A stretch of DNA of 64,000 bases, taken from Stutzerimonas stutzeri SDM-LAC. GTDB lineage: Bacteria > Pseudomonadota > Gammaproteobacteria > Pseudomonadales > Pseudomonadaceae. Below, one piece after another: positions 1-9,504 of this stretch (position 1 is its first letter; each line of letters begins with the position of its first letter). The notes beneath the pieces are model-generated. The model was not told where the DNA came from. It was given only the letters and a program-made list of their open reading frames with translations, and did not search any database. The position numbers were made by a program, and so were the translations under genes. The DNA lies in contig NZ_AGSX01000070.1 in the NCBI RefSeq assembly GCF_000235745.1, forward strand, positions 1 to 64,000, in the 5' to 3' direction.

Positions 1-67
1 GGTCAAGACCGCTCCCACGGGTGAGGCTAAGGCGGCGGGGTTGGGCTCTGTGGGAGCGGTCTCGACC
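1..67. repeat. REP-like inverted repeat
   Basis: Bases 1-18 and 50-67 are reverse complements with a single mismatch, and the core GTGGGAGCGGTC arm is exact (7-18 and 50-61). The motif, with the downstream CGCGAAGG, looks like the repetitive extragenic palindromes common between Pseudomonas genes. It lies just past the 3' end of the minus-strand transporter gene and could act as a transcript 3'-end structure. Copy number in the genome cannot be judged from this window. Confidence 0.6.
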
Positions 68-79
68 GCGAAGGGTGTT

Positions 80-1267
80 TCAGGCCCGCTTGTTGAGTAT
101 TGCTAGCGTCAGCCCGCCCGCAATCAACCCCCAGAGCGCCGCCCCTATGCCGAACAGCGTCAGCCCCGACGCCGTTACCATGAAGGTAATTAACGCAGCG
201 TCGCGCTCGTTGGGCTGTTGCATGGCTTGGGTCAGGCCTGAACCGATCGAGCCGAGCAAGGCCAGGGCGGCGATGGACAACACCAGCGCCGCCGGAAACG
301 AGGCGAACAGCGCAGCCAGCGTGGCGCCGAAGATCCCTGCAATACCGTAGAACACCCCGCACCAGATCGCCGCCGTATAGCGCCGGGATGAATCCGGGTG
401 CGCCTCCGACCCACTGCAGATGGCCATGGTGATCGCCGCCAGGTGAATGCCGTGGGAGCCGAACGGAGCCAGCAACACCGAGGCGATGCCCGTTACCGAT
501 ATCAATGGCGAGGCCGGAACCTGATAGCCCTCGGCGCGAAGTACGGCCAGCCCCGGCATGTTCTGCGAGGCCATGGCGATCACGAACAGCGGAATGCCAA
601 TGCTGAAGATGGCAGCGAGCGACAGGCTCGGAGTGGTCCAGACCGGCACGGCGATTTCCAGACTCAGCTCACTGAAATTCAGCAGACCCATCATCGTCGA
701 CAAACCGCAGCCAATCAGCAGTGCCGCCAGCACGGCATAGCGGGGCTGGAAGCGCTTGGCGAGCAGGTAGCTGAAAAACATGCCCAGCACCAGTATTGGC
801 TGGACCTCAACGGCACGGAATATTTCAATGCCGATGTTGAACAACACACCGGCCAGCAACGCCGCGGCCAGCGAGGAGGGCACCTTGCGCATCAGCCGTT
901 CGAAGCTGCCTGTGATCCCGCAGAGCGCAATCAATGCTGAAGCAAAGATGAACGCGCCAATGGCTTCGCCATAGGGAACGCCCGGTAGGCTGCTGATCAG
1001 CAGCGCAGCGCCGGGCGTCGACCAGGCAATGACGACGGGCGTTCGGTAGCGCAACGACAGCCCGACGCTGCAGATTGCCATGCCGATCGACAGTGACCAG
1101 ATCCACGATGAGATCTGACCATTACTGAGTCCAGCAGCCTGTCCGGCCTGGAACATAAGCACCAGCGAACTGGTGTAGCCGGTCAGCATGGCAATGAAGC
1201 CAGCTACGACCGTAGAAGCCGAACTGTCCTTGAAGAATCGCTGAGGTGAGGCGGTGATTTCGGTCAT
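80..1267 (-). CDS. benE: BenE-family benzoate/H+ symporter-like membrane transporter
   Basis: This 395-residue, very hydrophobic protein has about 11-12 predicted membrane helices running from residue 18 to the C-terminus. Overall resemblance is to the BenE family, inner-membrane proton-coupled carriers associated with benzoate uptake. Length is usual for the family. The ATG at 1267 begins MTEITASPQRFF; no strong Shine-Dalgarno sequence is visible. It is transcribed away from fliE and has no aromatic-degradation genes beside it, so the substrate is uncertain; other BenE-like carriers sit outside ben operons. Family assignment is good, substrate is inference. Confidence 0.8.
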   Translation of the reverse strand: MTEITASPQRFFKDSSASTVVAGFIAMLTGYTSSLVLMFQAGQAAGLSNGQISSWIWSLSIGMAICSVGLSLRYRTPVVIAWSTPGAALLISSLPGVPYGEAIGAFIFASALIALCGITGSFERLMRKVPSSLAAALLAGVLFNIGIEIFRAVEVQPILVLGMFFSYLLAKRFQPRYAVLAALLIGCGLSTMMGLLNFSELSLEIAVPVWTTPSLSLAAIFSIGIPLFVIAMASQNMPGLAVLRAEGYQVPASPLISVTGIASVLLAPFGSHGIHLAAITMAICSGSEAHPDSSRRYTAAIWCGVFYGIAGIFGATLAALFASFPAALVLSIAALALLGSIGSGLTQAMQQPNERDAALITFMVTASGLTLFGIGAALWGLIAGGLTLAILNKRA

Positions 1268-1499
1268 CGTCGGCTTAGGTTCTGGCTTGAGCGGTGGTTA
1301 CGCGGGAGTGAAGGTTTCCGGCAAAGTGAAGCGTTCAGCCTGCTGCGGCTGGAGCCGGTCGGCGCGCAAACGACAGGCTAGAACGTTGCGCGCATCGCGT
1401 CGCGATACAGCCAGTGGCGCGATCAACGTAACAGTCCAGCCCCCTCTCAGCACCGTTCGTCTTCGCTTCCACGCTGCACAGCAATCGTCGGGCGGACAC

Positions 1500-1514
1500 T
1501 GGCACCGATGTTGC
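1500..1514 (+). promoter_or_regulatory. sigma-54 (RpoN) -24/-12 promoter of fliE
   Basis: TGGCAC, five bases (CGATG), then TTGC followed by T: an exact match to the RpoN consensus. The GC element at 1513-1514 predicts transcription from about 1526, giving a leader of about 45 nt to the fliE start. In Pseudomonas the fliE operon is a FleQ/RpoN-dependent early gene set, which this site fits. Confidence 0.9.
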
Positions 1515-1570
1515 TATTACTCTTCTGCCTGCTGCGAGGCGTCAAAAAAACCGCAGCCGTTGGAGGAATG

Positions 1571-1900
1571 ATGAGTCAGGGTATCGAATTCAATCGCTTG
1601 ATGCTGGAAATGCGGGCCATGCAGACCGATGCAATGGCGCGTTCCAAGCCTGTGACGGCGGCCCCAGAAATTGGCGCTCCGAACTTTTCCGACATGCTCG
1701 GCCAGGCCGTCAATAAAGTGAACGAAACCCAGCAGGCTTCCAACCAGTTGGCCACCGCTTTCGAGATGGGCCAGGGCGGCATCGATCTGACCGAGGTCAT
1801 GATCGCGTCGCAGAAAGCCAGCGTCTCCTTCCAGGCAATGACCCAGGTGCGCAACAAGCTGGTCCAGGCGTACCAAGACATCATGCAGATGCCGGTTTAA
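1571..1900 (+). CDS. fliE: Flagellar hook-basal body protein FliE
   Basis: FliE (109 residues) joins the MS ring to the proximal rod and is exported by the flagellar type III system. The sequence starts [17 protein letters not shown] and ends [12 protein letters not shown], typical of the family. A longer frame exists from 1508 but that codon lies inside the sigma-54 promoter, upstream of the expected transcription start. GGAGG at 1562-1566 favours ATG 1571, with ATG 1568 directly before it. First gene of fliEFGHIJ; fliF follows after 15 bp. Confidence 0.95.
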   Translation: MSQGIEFNRLMLEMRAMQTDAMARSKPVTAAPEIGAPNFSDMLGQAVNKVNETQQASNQLATAFEMGQGGIDLTEVMIASQKASVSFQAMTQVRNKLVQAYQDIMQMPV

Positions 1901-1915
1901 GGCAGGGTTTGAATA

Positions 1916-3700
1916 ATGGCTGACGCGCTTAGCAAGGTTCCAGTGCCGGTTGCTTCGGAAGTCCCGAAGAAGCCGCTGTTGGGCCTGTCCTTTCTGGAAA
2001 ACCTCTCCGAAATGTCGATGTTGCGGCAGATCGGCCTGCTGGTTGGTCTGGCGGCGAGCGTTGCCATCGGGTTTGCCGTAGTGCTCTGGTCGCAGCAGCC
2101 GGACTACCGCCCACTGCTGGGCAGCCTCGCCGGAATGGACGCCAACCAGGTGATGGAAACCTTGGCGGCCGCCGATATTTCCTACACGGTCGAGCCCAAT
2201 TCCGGCGCTTTGCTGGTCAAGGCCGACGACCTTGCGCGTGCGCGGCTGAAGCTTGCCAGCGCCGGCATCGCCCAGACCGACAGCAACATCGGCTTTGAGA
2301 TTCTCGACAAGGAGCAAGGCCTCGGCACCAGTCAGTTCATGGAAGCGACCCGCTATCGCCGTGGCCTCGAAGGTGAGCTGGGGCGTACGATTTCCAGTCT
2401 GAACAACGTCAAGGGCGCGCGCGTCCATCTGGCTATTCCGAAGAGTTCGGTGTTTGTCCGAGACGAGCGCAAGCCGAGTGCATCGGTTCTGGTCGAGCTG
2501 TATCCAGGGCGCAATCTCGAGCCGAGCCAGGTGATGGCCATCATCAACCTGGTCGCCACCAGCGTGCCGGAGTTGACCAAGTCGCAAATCACTGTGGTGG
2601 ATCAGAAGGGCAACCTGCTGTCTGACCAGCAAGGTCTCACCGAACTGAGCATGGCCGGCAAGCAGTTCGACTACAGCCGGCGCATGGAAAGCCTCTATAC
2701 CCAGCGCGTGCACAACATCCTGCAGCCGGTGCTGGGCAGCGGTCGTTACAAGGCCGAAGTGTCTGCTGATGTGGATTTCAGCGCGGTTGAGTCCACCTCC
2801 GAGACCTTCAACCCGGATCAGCCGGCGCTGCGCAGTGAGCAGAGCGTCAGCGAACAACGTCAAAGCAGCCTCGGCCCGCAGGGCGTACCTGGCGCGCTGA
2901 GCAATCAGCCACCGGGACCTGCGACTGCGCCGGAGAATGCGTTGGCGGGCCAGGCCGCGGCGGGTGCCGTCGCGCCGGGGCAACCATTGCTGGACGCCAA
3001 CGGTCAGCAGGTCATGGACCCGGCAACAGGCCAGCCGATGCTGGCGCCGTACCCCGCAGACAAGCGCGAACAGGCGACCCGCAACTATGAGTTGGACCGT
3101 TCGATCAGCTACACCAAGCAGCAGCAGGGACGTCTACGTCGGCTGTCGGTGGCGGTGGTACTCGACGACCAGGTAACGGTCGCCGCCGACGGGACCACGA
3201 CTCGGGTGCCGCGCACTGCCGAAGAACTGGCGCGCTTCACCCGGCTGGTGCAGGACGCGGTCGGTTTCGATGCGAGCCGTGGTGACAGCGTCAGCGTAAT
3301 CAATGCGCCGTTTGCTGCTGATTCGCTCGACGAGACGTTCATCGACATTCCGTTCTACTCGCAGCCGTGGTTCTGGGACATCGTCAAGCAGGTGCTCGGC
3401 GTCCTGTTCATCCTGGTACTGGTGTTCGGCGTGCTCCGGCCCGTGCTGAACAATCTGACCAACGCCGGCAAGAGCAAGGAATTGCAAACGGTGGGCGGCG
3501 ATGCCGAACTTGGTGATATGGAAGGCATTGACGGTGCGCTTTCGAGCGATCGCGTCAGCCTGAGCGGACCGCAGAGCATCATGCTGCCGAGCCCGACCGA
3601 GGGATACGATGCGCAATTGAATGCCATCAAAAATCTGGTAGCAGAGGACCCGGGCCGGGTGGCTCAGGTCGTCAAAGAGTGGATCAATGCAGATGAGTGA
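1916..3700 (+). CDS. fliF: Flagellar MS-ring protein FliF
   Basis: FliF (594 residues) forms the MS ring in the inner membrane, the base on which the motor and export gate assemble. A first membrane helix lies at about residues 39-58 and a second near 490-512, enclosing the large periplasmic ring-building part, which includes a low-complexity Gly/Pro/Ala/Gln stretch near 320-385. The cytoplasmic tail (about 550-594) is the FliG-binding region. Its end overlaps the start of fliG by 8 nt, suggesting coupled translation of these partners. Confidence 0.97.
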   Translation: MADALSKVPVPVASEVPKKPLLGLSFLENLSEMSMLRQIGLLVGLAASVAIGFAVVLWSQQPDYRPLLGSLAGMDANQVMETLAAADISYTVEPNSGALLVKADDLARARLKLASAGIAQTDSNIGFEILDKEQGLGTSQFMEATRYRRGLEGELGRTISSLNNVKGARVHLAIPKSSVFVRDERKPSASVLVELYPGRNLEPSQVMAIINLVATSVPELTKSQITVVDQKGNLLSDQQGLTELSMAGKQFDYSRRMESLYTQRVHNILQPVLGSGRYKAEVSADVDFSAVESTSETFNPDQPALRSEQSVSEQRQSSLGPQGVPGALSNQPPGPATAPENALAGQAAAGAVAPGQPLLDANGQQVMDPATGQPMLAPYPADKREQATRNYELDRSISYTKQQQGRLRRLSVAVVLDDQVTVAADGTTTRVPRTAEELARFTRLVQDAVGFDASRGDSVSVINAPFAADSLDETFIDIPFYSQPWFWDIVKQVLGVLFILVLVFGVLRPVLNNLTNAGKSKELQTVGGDAELGDMEGIDGALSSDRVSLSGPQSIMLPSPTEGYDAQLNAIKNLVAEDPGRVAQVVKEWINADE

Positions 3701-4709
3701 TGCTCGAGTTCCCGTCAAGCTGAATAAAGTCGACAAGGCCGCGGTCCTGCTGCTCTCGCTAGGTGAGGCCGATGCCGCGCAGGTGCTGCGTCACCTCGGC
3801 CCGAAGGAAGTACAGAAGGTCGGCACGGCGATGGCGCAGCTGCGCAACGTGCAAAAAAACCAGATTGAACAGGTGATGGGCGAGTTCGTCGAGATTGTGG
3901 GCGACCAGACCAGCCTCGGGGTCGGTTCGGACGGCTATATCCGCAAGATGCTGACCCAGGCACTCGGTGAGGACAAAGCCGGCGGCCTGATCGACCGGAT
4001 TCTGCTCGGCGGCAACACCAGCGGCCTGGACAGTCTCAAGTGGATGGAGCCGCGCGCGGTCGCCGACGTGATTCGATACGAGCACCCGCAGATCCAGGCC
4101 ATCGTGGTGGCGTATCTGGATCCCGATCAGGCCGGAGAGGTGCTTTCGCACTTCGACCACAAGGTGCGCCTGGACATCGTGCTGCGCGTGTCGTCGCTCA
4201 ACACCGTGCAGCCGGCGGCGTTGAAGGAGCTGAACCTGATCCTGGAGAAACAGTTCTCCGGCAACGCCAACACCACCCGAGCGACGCTGGGCGGTGTCAA
4301 GCGCGCCGCGGACATCATGAACTACCTCGACAGCTCCGTTGAAGGCCAACTGATGGACGCCATTCGCGATGTCGACGAAGATCTGTCGTCGCAGATCGAA
4401 GACCTGATGTTCGTCTTCGACAATCTCGCCGATGTCGACGACCGGGGCATCCAGGTGCTGCTGCGCGAAGTATCCTCCGATGTGCTGGTATTGGCGCTCA
4501 AAGGTGCCGACGAAGCGATCAAGGAAAAGGTTTTCAAGAACATGTCCAAGCGCGCCGGCGAATTGCTGCGTGACGACCTGGAAGCCAAGGGACCGGTGCG
4601 CATCAGCGAAGTCGAAGGCGCGCAGAAGGAAATTCTCACTATCGCTCGCCGCATGGCCGAGGCCGGAGAAATCGTGCTCGGCGGCAAGGGCGGCGAGGAA
4701 ATGGTCTAG
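3693..4709 (+). CDS. fliG: Flagellar motor switch protein FliG
   Basis: FliG (338 residues from this start) is the switch-complex protein that contacts the MotA-type stator and transmits torque. The N-terminus (MSDARVPVKLNKVDKAAVLLLS) binds FliF, the middle domain carries the EHPQ motif near residue 130, and the C-terminal charged domain engages the stator. ATG 3693 matches the start I recall for Pseudomonas FliG; an in-frame ATG two codons upstream (3687) is possible. It overlaps fliF by 8 nt. Confidence 0.96.
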   Translation: MSDARVPVKLNKVDKAAVLLLSLGEADAAQVLRHLGPKEVQKVGTAMAQLRNVQKNQIEQVMGEFVEIVGDQTSLGVGSDGYIRKMLTQALGEDKAGGLIDRILLGGNTSGLDSLKWMEPRAVADVIRYEHPQIQAIVVAYLDPDQAGEVLSHFDHKVRLDIVLRVSSLNTVQPAALKELNLILEKQFSGNANTTRATLGGVKRAADIMNYLDSSVEGQLMDAIRDVDEDLSSQIEDLMFVFDNLADVDDRGIQVLLREVSSDVLVLALKGADEAIKEKVFKNMSKRAGELLRDDLEAKGPVRISEVEGAQKEILTIARRMAEAGEIVLGGKGGEEMV

Positions 4710-4726
4710 CAAGGCGCAGAACCTGA

Positions 4727-5515
4727 ATGTCCAAGGAAAACCCCAGCGATGTAATTCGCGCGAAAGACGTCAACATTTTCGATCGCTGGGCCTTGCCGAG
4801 CTTTGACCCACTGGGTGCTGAGCCGGAAGACCCAGAGGTTGGCGAGGGGCCAGTTGAAGTCGAAGACCTGGCGCACAGCGAAGATGTGCCGGTCGAGGAA
4901 GTCAAACCACTGACGCTCGATGAGCTCGAGGCGATTCGTCAGGACGCTTACAACGAAGGTTTCAGTACTGGCGAGAAGGATGGCTTTCACGCCGGTCAGC
5001 TGAAGGCCAAGCAGGAGGCCGAGGCGGCATTGTCGCTTAGACTGGAAAGCCTGGAAAAGCTGATGACGCAGCTGCTCGAACCCATCGCCGATCAGGATCG
5101 CAACCTTGAACACGCCATGGTCACGCTGGTCAGTCAGCTAGCCCGCGAGGTGATTCAACGCGATCTGCTGATTGATTCCAGTCAGATCCGCCAGGTGCTG
5201 CGCGAGGCGCTCAAGCTGCTCCCCATGGGCGCCAGCAACGTGCGCATCTACATCAATCCGCAGGATTTCGACCTGGTCAAAGCGCTGCGCGAACGCCACG
5301 AAGAGACTTGGAAGATCGTCGAGGACAGTGACCTGTTACCCGGCGGCTGCCGGATCGAAACCGAGCAGAGCCGCATCGATGCCAGCGTCGAGACTCGCCT
5401 CGGGCAGGCCATCAAGCAGTTGTTCGAGCAGCAGCGCGAGAACGCCACCAGCCCGCCCGAGGCCGATCTGCACCTGAATCTGGATCCAGGCCTGGAAAAT
5501 CCCGATGCGTCTTGA
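4727..5515 (+). CDS. fliH: Flagellar export regulator FliH
   Basis: FliH (262 residues) binds and restrains the export ATPase FliI and links it to the C ring. The N-terminal part is acidic and poorly conserved, the middle is helical and rich in charged residues, and the C-terminal region (about 120-250) resembles the peripheral-stalk domain of FliH/YscL proteins. The start follows fliG by 17 nt, and the end overlaps fliI by 11 nt, consistent with the FliH2-FliI complex being made from coupled genes. Confidence 0.93.
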   Translation: MSKENPSDVIRAKDVNIFDRWALPSFDPLGAEPEDPEVGEGPVEVEDLAHSEDVPVEEVKPLTLDELEAIRQDAYNEGFSTGEKDGFHAGQLKAKQEAEAALSLRLESLEKLMTQLLEPIADQDRNLEHAMVTLVSQLAREVIQRDLLIDSSQIRQVLREALKLLPMGASNVRIYINPQDFDLVKALRERHEETWKIVEDSDLLPGGCRIETEQSRIDASVETRLGQAIKQLFEQQRENATSPPEADLHLNLDPGLENPDAS

Positions 5516-6863
5516 TCGCACCAGCTTCGCCAAGCGCTTCGAAACCTACGGTGAGGCGATCAAGCTTCCCAGCCAACCGATCCTCGAGGGTCGGTTGTTG
5601 CGTATGGTCGGGTTGACGCTGGAAGCCGAAGGCTTGCGCGCGGCAGTCGGCAGCCGCTGTCTGGTGATCAACGAGGACAGCTACCATCCGACCCAGGTCG
5701 AGGCCGAGGTGATGGGGTTTTCCGGCGGCAAGCTCTACCTGATGCCGGTCGGCAGCCTCGCCGGTATCGCGCCTGGTGCGCGGGTGGTGCCCTTGGCCAA
5801 TACCGGTCGCTTGCCGATGGGCACTTCGATGCTGGGGCGCGTATTGGATGGCGCTGGCCGTGCACTGGACGGCAAGGGCGGAATGAAAGCGGAAGACTGG
5901 GTGCCCATGGACGGCCCGGTGATCAACCCGCTCAAACGCCACCCGATCAGCGAGCCGCTGGATGTCGGCATCCGCAGCATCAATGGCTTGCTCACCGTGG
6001 GGCGAGGTCAGCGTCTCGGCCTGTTCGCCGGCACGGGTGTCGGTAAGTCGGTCCTGCTTGGCATGATGACGCGCTTCACCGAGGCCGACATTATTGTCGT
6101 CGGGCTCATCGGTGAACGTGGCCGGGAAGTGAAGGAATTTATCGAGAACATCCTCACCGAAGAAAGCATCAAGCGTTCGGTTGTCGTCGCATCGCCAGCT
6201 GACGATGCACCCTTGATGCGCCTGCGAGCGGCCATGTACTGCACGCGAATTGCCGAGTACTTTCGCGACAAAGGCAAAAACGTGTTGCTGCTGATGGATT
6301 CGCTGACCCGCTTCGCCCAGGCCCAGCGCGAGATTGCCCTGGCCATTGGCGAGCCGCCCGCGACCAAGGGCTACCCACCATCGGTGTTTGCCAAGCTGCC
6401 CAGCCTGGTGGAGCGTGCCGGCAATGCGGAAGAGGGTGGTGGCTCGATCACGGCGTTCTATACCGTCTTGTCCGAGGGCGACGATCAGCAAGACCCGATT
6501 GCCGATGCCGCGCGAGGCGTGCTGGATGGCCACTTCGTGTTGTCGCGCCGCTTGGCGGAGGAGGGGCATTACCCTGCCATCGACATCGAGGCTTCGATCA
6601 GCCGGGTTATGCCGCAGGTGGTCAGTGCCGAGCATATGCGCAATGCACAACGCTTCAAGCAGCTCTGGTCGCGCTTTCAGCAGAGCCGCGACCTGATCAG
6701 CGTCGGTGCGTACGTACCGGGCGGCGATCCCGAAACCGACCTCGCCATCGCCCGCCAGGCGGAAATGATTCGTTATCTCCGGCAGGGCCTGAACGATGCC
6801 GAGCACCTGGCCCAGAGCGAAGCGTTGCTGGCCAGCGTATTCAATCCCAAGGCCGCAGGCTAA
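5505..6863 (+). CDS. fliI: Flagellum-specific export ATPase FliI
   Basis: FliI (452 residues) is the F1-beta-like ATPase that delivers substrates to the flagellar type III gate. The Walker A motif GTGVGKS is at residues 176-182, the Walker B stretch NVLLLMDS is near 258-265, and [19 protein letters not shown] is a typical family block. The start ([16 protein letters not shown]) overlaps fliH. fliJ begins 3 nt after the stop. Confidence 0.97.
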   Translation: MRLDRTSFAKRFETYGEAIKLPSQPILEGRLLRMVGLTLEAEGLRAAVGSRCLVINEDSYHPTQVEAEVMGFSGGKLYLMPVGSLAGIAPGARVVPLANTGRLPMGTSMLGRVLDGAGRALDGKGGMKAEDWVPMDGPVINPLKRHPISEPLDVGIRSINGLLTVGRGQRLGLFAGTGVGKSVLLGMMTRFTEADIIVVGLIGERGREVKEFIENILTEESIKRSVVVASPADDAPLMRLRAAMYCTRIAEYFRDKGKNVLLLMDSLTRFAQAQREIALAIGEPPATKGYPPSVFAKLPSLVERAGNAEEGGGSITAFYTVLSEGDDQQDPIADAARGVLDGHFVLSRRLAEEGHYPAIDIEASISRVMPQVVSAEHMRNAQRFKQLWSRFQQSRDLISVGAYVPGGDPETDLAIARQAEMIRYLRQGLNDAEHLAQSEALLASVFNPKAAG

Positions 6864-6866
6864 CCC

Positions 6867-7319
6867 TTGCCGGTCAGCCGAGCGGCGCGCCTGGCGCCGG
6901 TGATCGATATGGCCGAGCGCGCCGAGCGAGAGGCTGCGAAGCTGTTTGGGCAGGGCCAGACGCAAGTCGCCCAGGCTGAAACCAAGCTCGGCGAGTTACG
7001 GCAGTACTTTGCCGATTACCAGCAGCAGTGGATGGCGCAAGGCAGCCAGGGTGTATCTGGCCAGTGGCTGATGAACTATCAGCGTTTTCTCTCTCAGCTC
7101 GAATCCGCCATCGGACAACAGCAGCGCAGCCTGGATTGGCACCGTAACAACCTCGATAAGCTTCGCGAGCAATGGCAACAACGACGCGCTCGGCTCGACG
7201 GCCTGCGCAAGCTGGTCGAACGCTACCTGCAGGAGGCCAGAACCGCGGCGGACAAGCGAGAGCAAAAGCTGCTGGACGAGTTTTCCCAGCGGCTCTCGGG
7301 CCGGCCCAGGCAGGATTGA
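6867..7319 (+). CDS. fliJ: Flagellar export chaperone-like protein FliJ
   Basis: FliJ (150 residues) is a coiled-coil protein that sits in the centre of the FliI ring and activates export. The protein is almost wholly helical with heptad-like spacing and many Gln, Arg and Glu residues. The best start is TTG at 6867 (PVSRAARLAPVIDMAERAER), which matches the start region I recall for Pseudomonas FliJ; the first in-frame ATG would remove this part. Last gene of the fliE operon. Confidence 0.88.
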   Translation: MPVSRAARLAPVIDMAERAEREAAKLFGQGQTQVAQAETKLGELRQYFADYQQQWMAQGSQGVSGQWLMNYQRFLSQLESAIGQQQRSLDWHRNNLDKLREQWQQRRARLDGLRKLVERYLQEARTAADKREQKLLDEFSQRLSGRPRQD

Positions 7320-7492
7320 AGCTTGCTGTACCGGGCTTTGGGTGCTAAATCTTCATCAGCTTCTTTACAACAGCGCGGCTGGAACTGAAGCTGCTGGCGC
7401 TGGACAAGGCGCCAGTCAGCGGCCATCACCAACCCAGCAATAACGACAGCCGTGGCGAAAGGCTACGACCTCGTTCGGATCAGGAGTGCTAG

Positions 7493-7798
7493 ATGACCAT
7501 CAGTTCACAGCTATCGGCCGATGGACAGGAGCTGACCATTACGATTCAGGGGCGCTTCGATTTCAATACCCATCAGGCGTTTCGCGATGCCTATCAGTGT
7601 GCCGGGAATTCGCCACGACGCTATGTGGTCGACCTCAACGGCGCGACCTATCTCGACAGCTCCGCCCTTGGCATGCTGCTCTTGCTGCGCGATCACGGCG
7701 GCAGCGACAAAGCCGATATCCGTCTGATCAACTGCAACCCTGACGTGCGCAAAGTCCTGGCGGTATCCAACTTCGAACAATTGTTCTCGATCGCCTGA
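7493..7798 (+). CDS. hsbA: STAS-domain anti-sigma factor antagonist, HsbA-like
   Basis: A 101-residue single STAS domain. The block YLDSSALGMLLLLRDH contains the conserved serine that is phosphorylated in SpoIIAA-like antagonists. In P. aeruginosa HsbA is switched by the kinase/phosphatase HsbR and in turn controls the anti-sigma factor FlgM and biofilm formation. The gene is directly coupled to the HsbR-like gene (TGATG, 1-nt overlap), which supports the assignment. The 173-bp gap after fliJ suggests a separate promoter, but no clear sigma-54 or sigma-28 site was found. Confidence 0.85.
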   Translation: MTISSQLSADGQELTITIQGRFDFNTHQAFRDAYQCAGNSPRRYVVDLNGATYLDSSALGMLLLLRDHGGSDKADIRLINCNPDVRKVLAVSNFEQLFSIA

Positions 7799-9504
7799 TG
7801 TCGGGCCGGCTCTCCATACTCATCGCCGAGGATGGTGCGGCCGACCGCATGCTGTTGGCGACGATCGTGCGTCGTCAGGGCCATCATGTGATCACGGCGG
7901 CCAATGGTGCCGAGGCAATCAGCCTGTTCGAGCGCGAACGTCCGCAGCTGGTGCTGATGGATGCGTTGATGCCGGTGATGGACGGCTTCGAAGCGGCACA
8001 ACAGATCAAGCGGCTGGCTGGCAATGAACTGGTGCCGATCATCTTTCTCACCTCGCTGACCGAGAATGAAGCGCTGGTTCGCTGTTTGGAGGCGGGCGGC
8101 GATGACTTCATCGCCAAACCCTACAACCCGATAATTCTGGAAGCGAAGATCCAGGCCATGCACCGCTTGCGGCGACTGCAGGCGACGGTGCTGGAGCAGC
8201 GTGATCTCATCGGCCAGCGCAATCAGCAATTGCTCGACGAGCAGCGCGCGGCCAAGGCCATTTTTGACAAGGTCGCCCACGCCGGTTGCCTGAACGCTCC
8301 CAATATTCGCTACCGGCAGTCGCCGCGTGCGTTGTTCAACGGTGATCTGTTGCTGGCTGCCCATGCGCCAGCCAACAGGATGTTCGTGCTGCTCGGCGAC
8401 TTCACGGGCCATGGACTGCCGGCTGCGATCGGAGCCATGCCGCTAGCCGAGACCTTTTACGGAATGACCGCCAAGGGCTATTCGAGTAATCAGATCCTTC
8501 GTGATATCAACGCCAAGCTGAAGTTGATCCTGCCGGTCGAGATGTTCTGCTGCGCCACCTTTCTCGACATCAGCCTCGAGCAGGGGATTTTGCGCGTATG
8601 GAACGGTGGATTGCCGGACGGTTATCTGCTCAAGGCAGCGGACAACGAGCGGTTGCCGTTACGATCGAAGCATCTTCCGCTTGGGGTGCGCGAAGCATCG
8701 TCATTCGATGACAGCTTCGAGACGCTGCCGCTGGCGACGGGTGATCGCCTGCTGCTGCTATCGGACGGGCTGCTGGAGAGCCGAAACGCCGCCGATCAAC
8801 TGTTCGGCGAGCAACGGCTGCTTGCCGTGATGGAAGCCAACAGCAACCCGGCAACCCTGTTCGACGACATCCAGGAGGCACTGCATGCCTTCCACGGTCA
8901 AATACTTGACGATTTGAGCCTGGTCGAAGTCAGCATGTTCACCGAGCCGGGCACGGCAGCGCTTCCTGCTCTTCATGCTTATCCCCTGGGAAGCCGAGAG
9001 CGGCGCCCGAGGGACTGGTCGACCTGCTTCGAGTTGCGCCCTGACAGCCTGCGCTCAGCCGATCCGTTGCCTATGACGATGCAGCTTCTGCTGCAAATCT
9101 CACCTTTGCGCTACCGTATCGGCACGATTTTTACAGTGCTGACCGAGCTTTACTCCAATGCCTTGGAGCACGGCGTGCTGTTGCTCGATTCATCGATCAA
9201 GCGCGACGCAGAAGGCTTCGCCAGCTATTACCGGGAACGCCAGCAACGGCTGGACGCACTTGATGACGGCTTCGTGTCCATCGAGCTGACGGTCAAGTCT
9301 GAAGGGGCAAATGGGTTTCTGCGCATCGCTGTTCGCGACAGCGGACCGGGGTTCGACGTGCAGCGTGCACTGAATCAGCAATATTGCAGCGAGCGCCTTG
9401 GCGGGCGAGGCCTGCGCATGATTCGCCAATTAAGCGAACGCTTTTACTGGCAGCCCGAAGGCAAGGTACTCAACGTGGAGTTCCATTGGTCCGGTCATGC
9501 ATAA
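7798..9504 (+). CDS. hsbR: Response regulator with PP2C phosphatase and kinase-like domains, HsbR-like
   Basis: The 568-residue protein has a receiver domain (residues 1-125, phospho-acceptor Asp55 in LMDALMPVMDG), a SpoIIE/PP2C phosphatase domain (about 180-390, with LLGDFTGHGLPAAIGAMPLA) and a C-terminal histidine-kinase-like ATPase domain (about 430-565, with ELYSNALEHGV and DSGPGF). This is the HsbR architecture: the receiver takes phosphate from HptB, which sets whether HsbA is phosphorylated or dephosphorylated. It overlaps hsbA by 1 nt and the Hpt gene by 8 nt. Confidence 0.9.
   Translation: MSGRLSILIAEDGAADRMLLATIVRRQGHHVITAANGAEAISLFERERPQLVLMDALMPVMDGFEAAQQIKRLAGNELVPIIFLTSLTENEALVRCLEAGGDDFIAKPYNPIILEAKIQAMHRLRRLQATVLEQRDLIGQRNQQLLDEQRAAKAIFDKVAHAGCLNAPNIRYRQSPRALFNGDLLLAAHAPANRMFVLLGDFTGHGLPAAIGAMPLAETFYGMTAKGYSSNQILRDINAKLKLILPVEMFCCATFLDISLEQGILRVWNGGLPDGYLLKAADNERLPLRSKHLPLGVREASSFDDSFETLPLATGDRLLLLSDGLLESRNAADQLFGEQRLLAVMEANSNPATLFDDIQEALHAFHGQILDDLSLVEVSMFTEPGTAALPALHAYPLGSRERRPRDWSTCFELRPDSLRSADPLPMTMQLLLQISPLRYRIGTIFTVLTELYSNALEHGVLLLDSSIKRDAEGFASYYRERQQRLDALDDGFVSIELTVKSEGANGFLRIAVRDSGPGFDVQRALNQQYCSERLGGRGLRMIRQLSERFYWQPEGKVLNVEFHWSGHA

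Noticed and set aside
1517..2983. Long minus-strand frame of 488 codons opposite fliE-fliF
   Set aside because: It lies antisense to two well-recognised genes, is His/Gln/Arg-rich as shadow frames in GC-rich DNA are, and has no domain.
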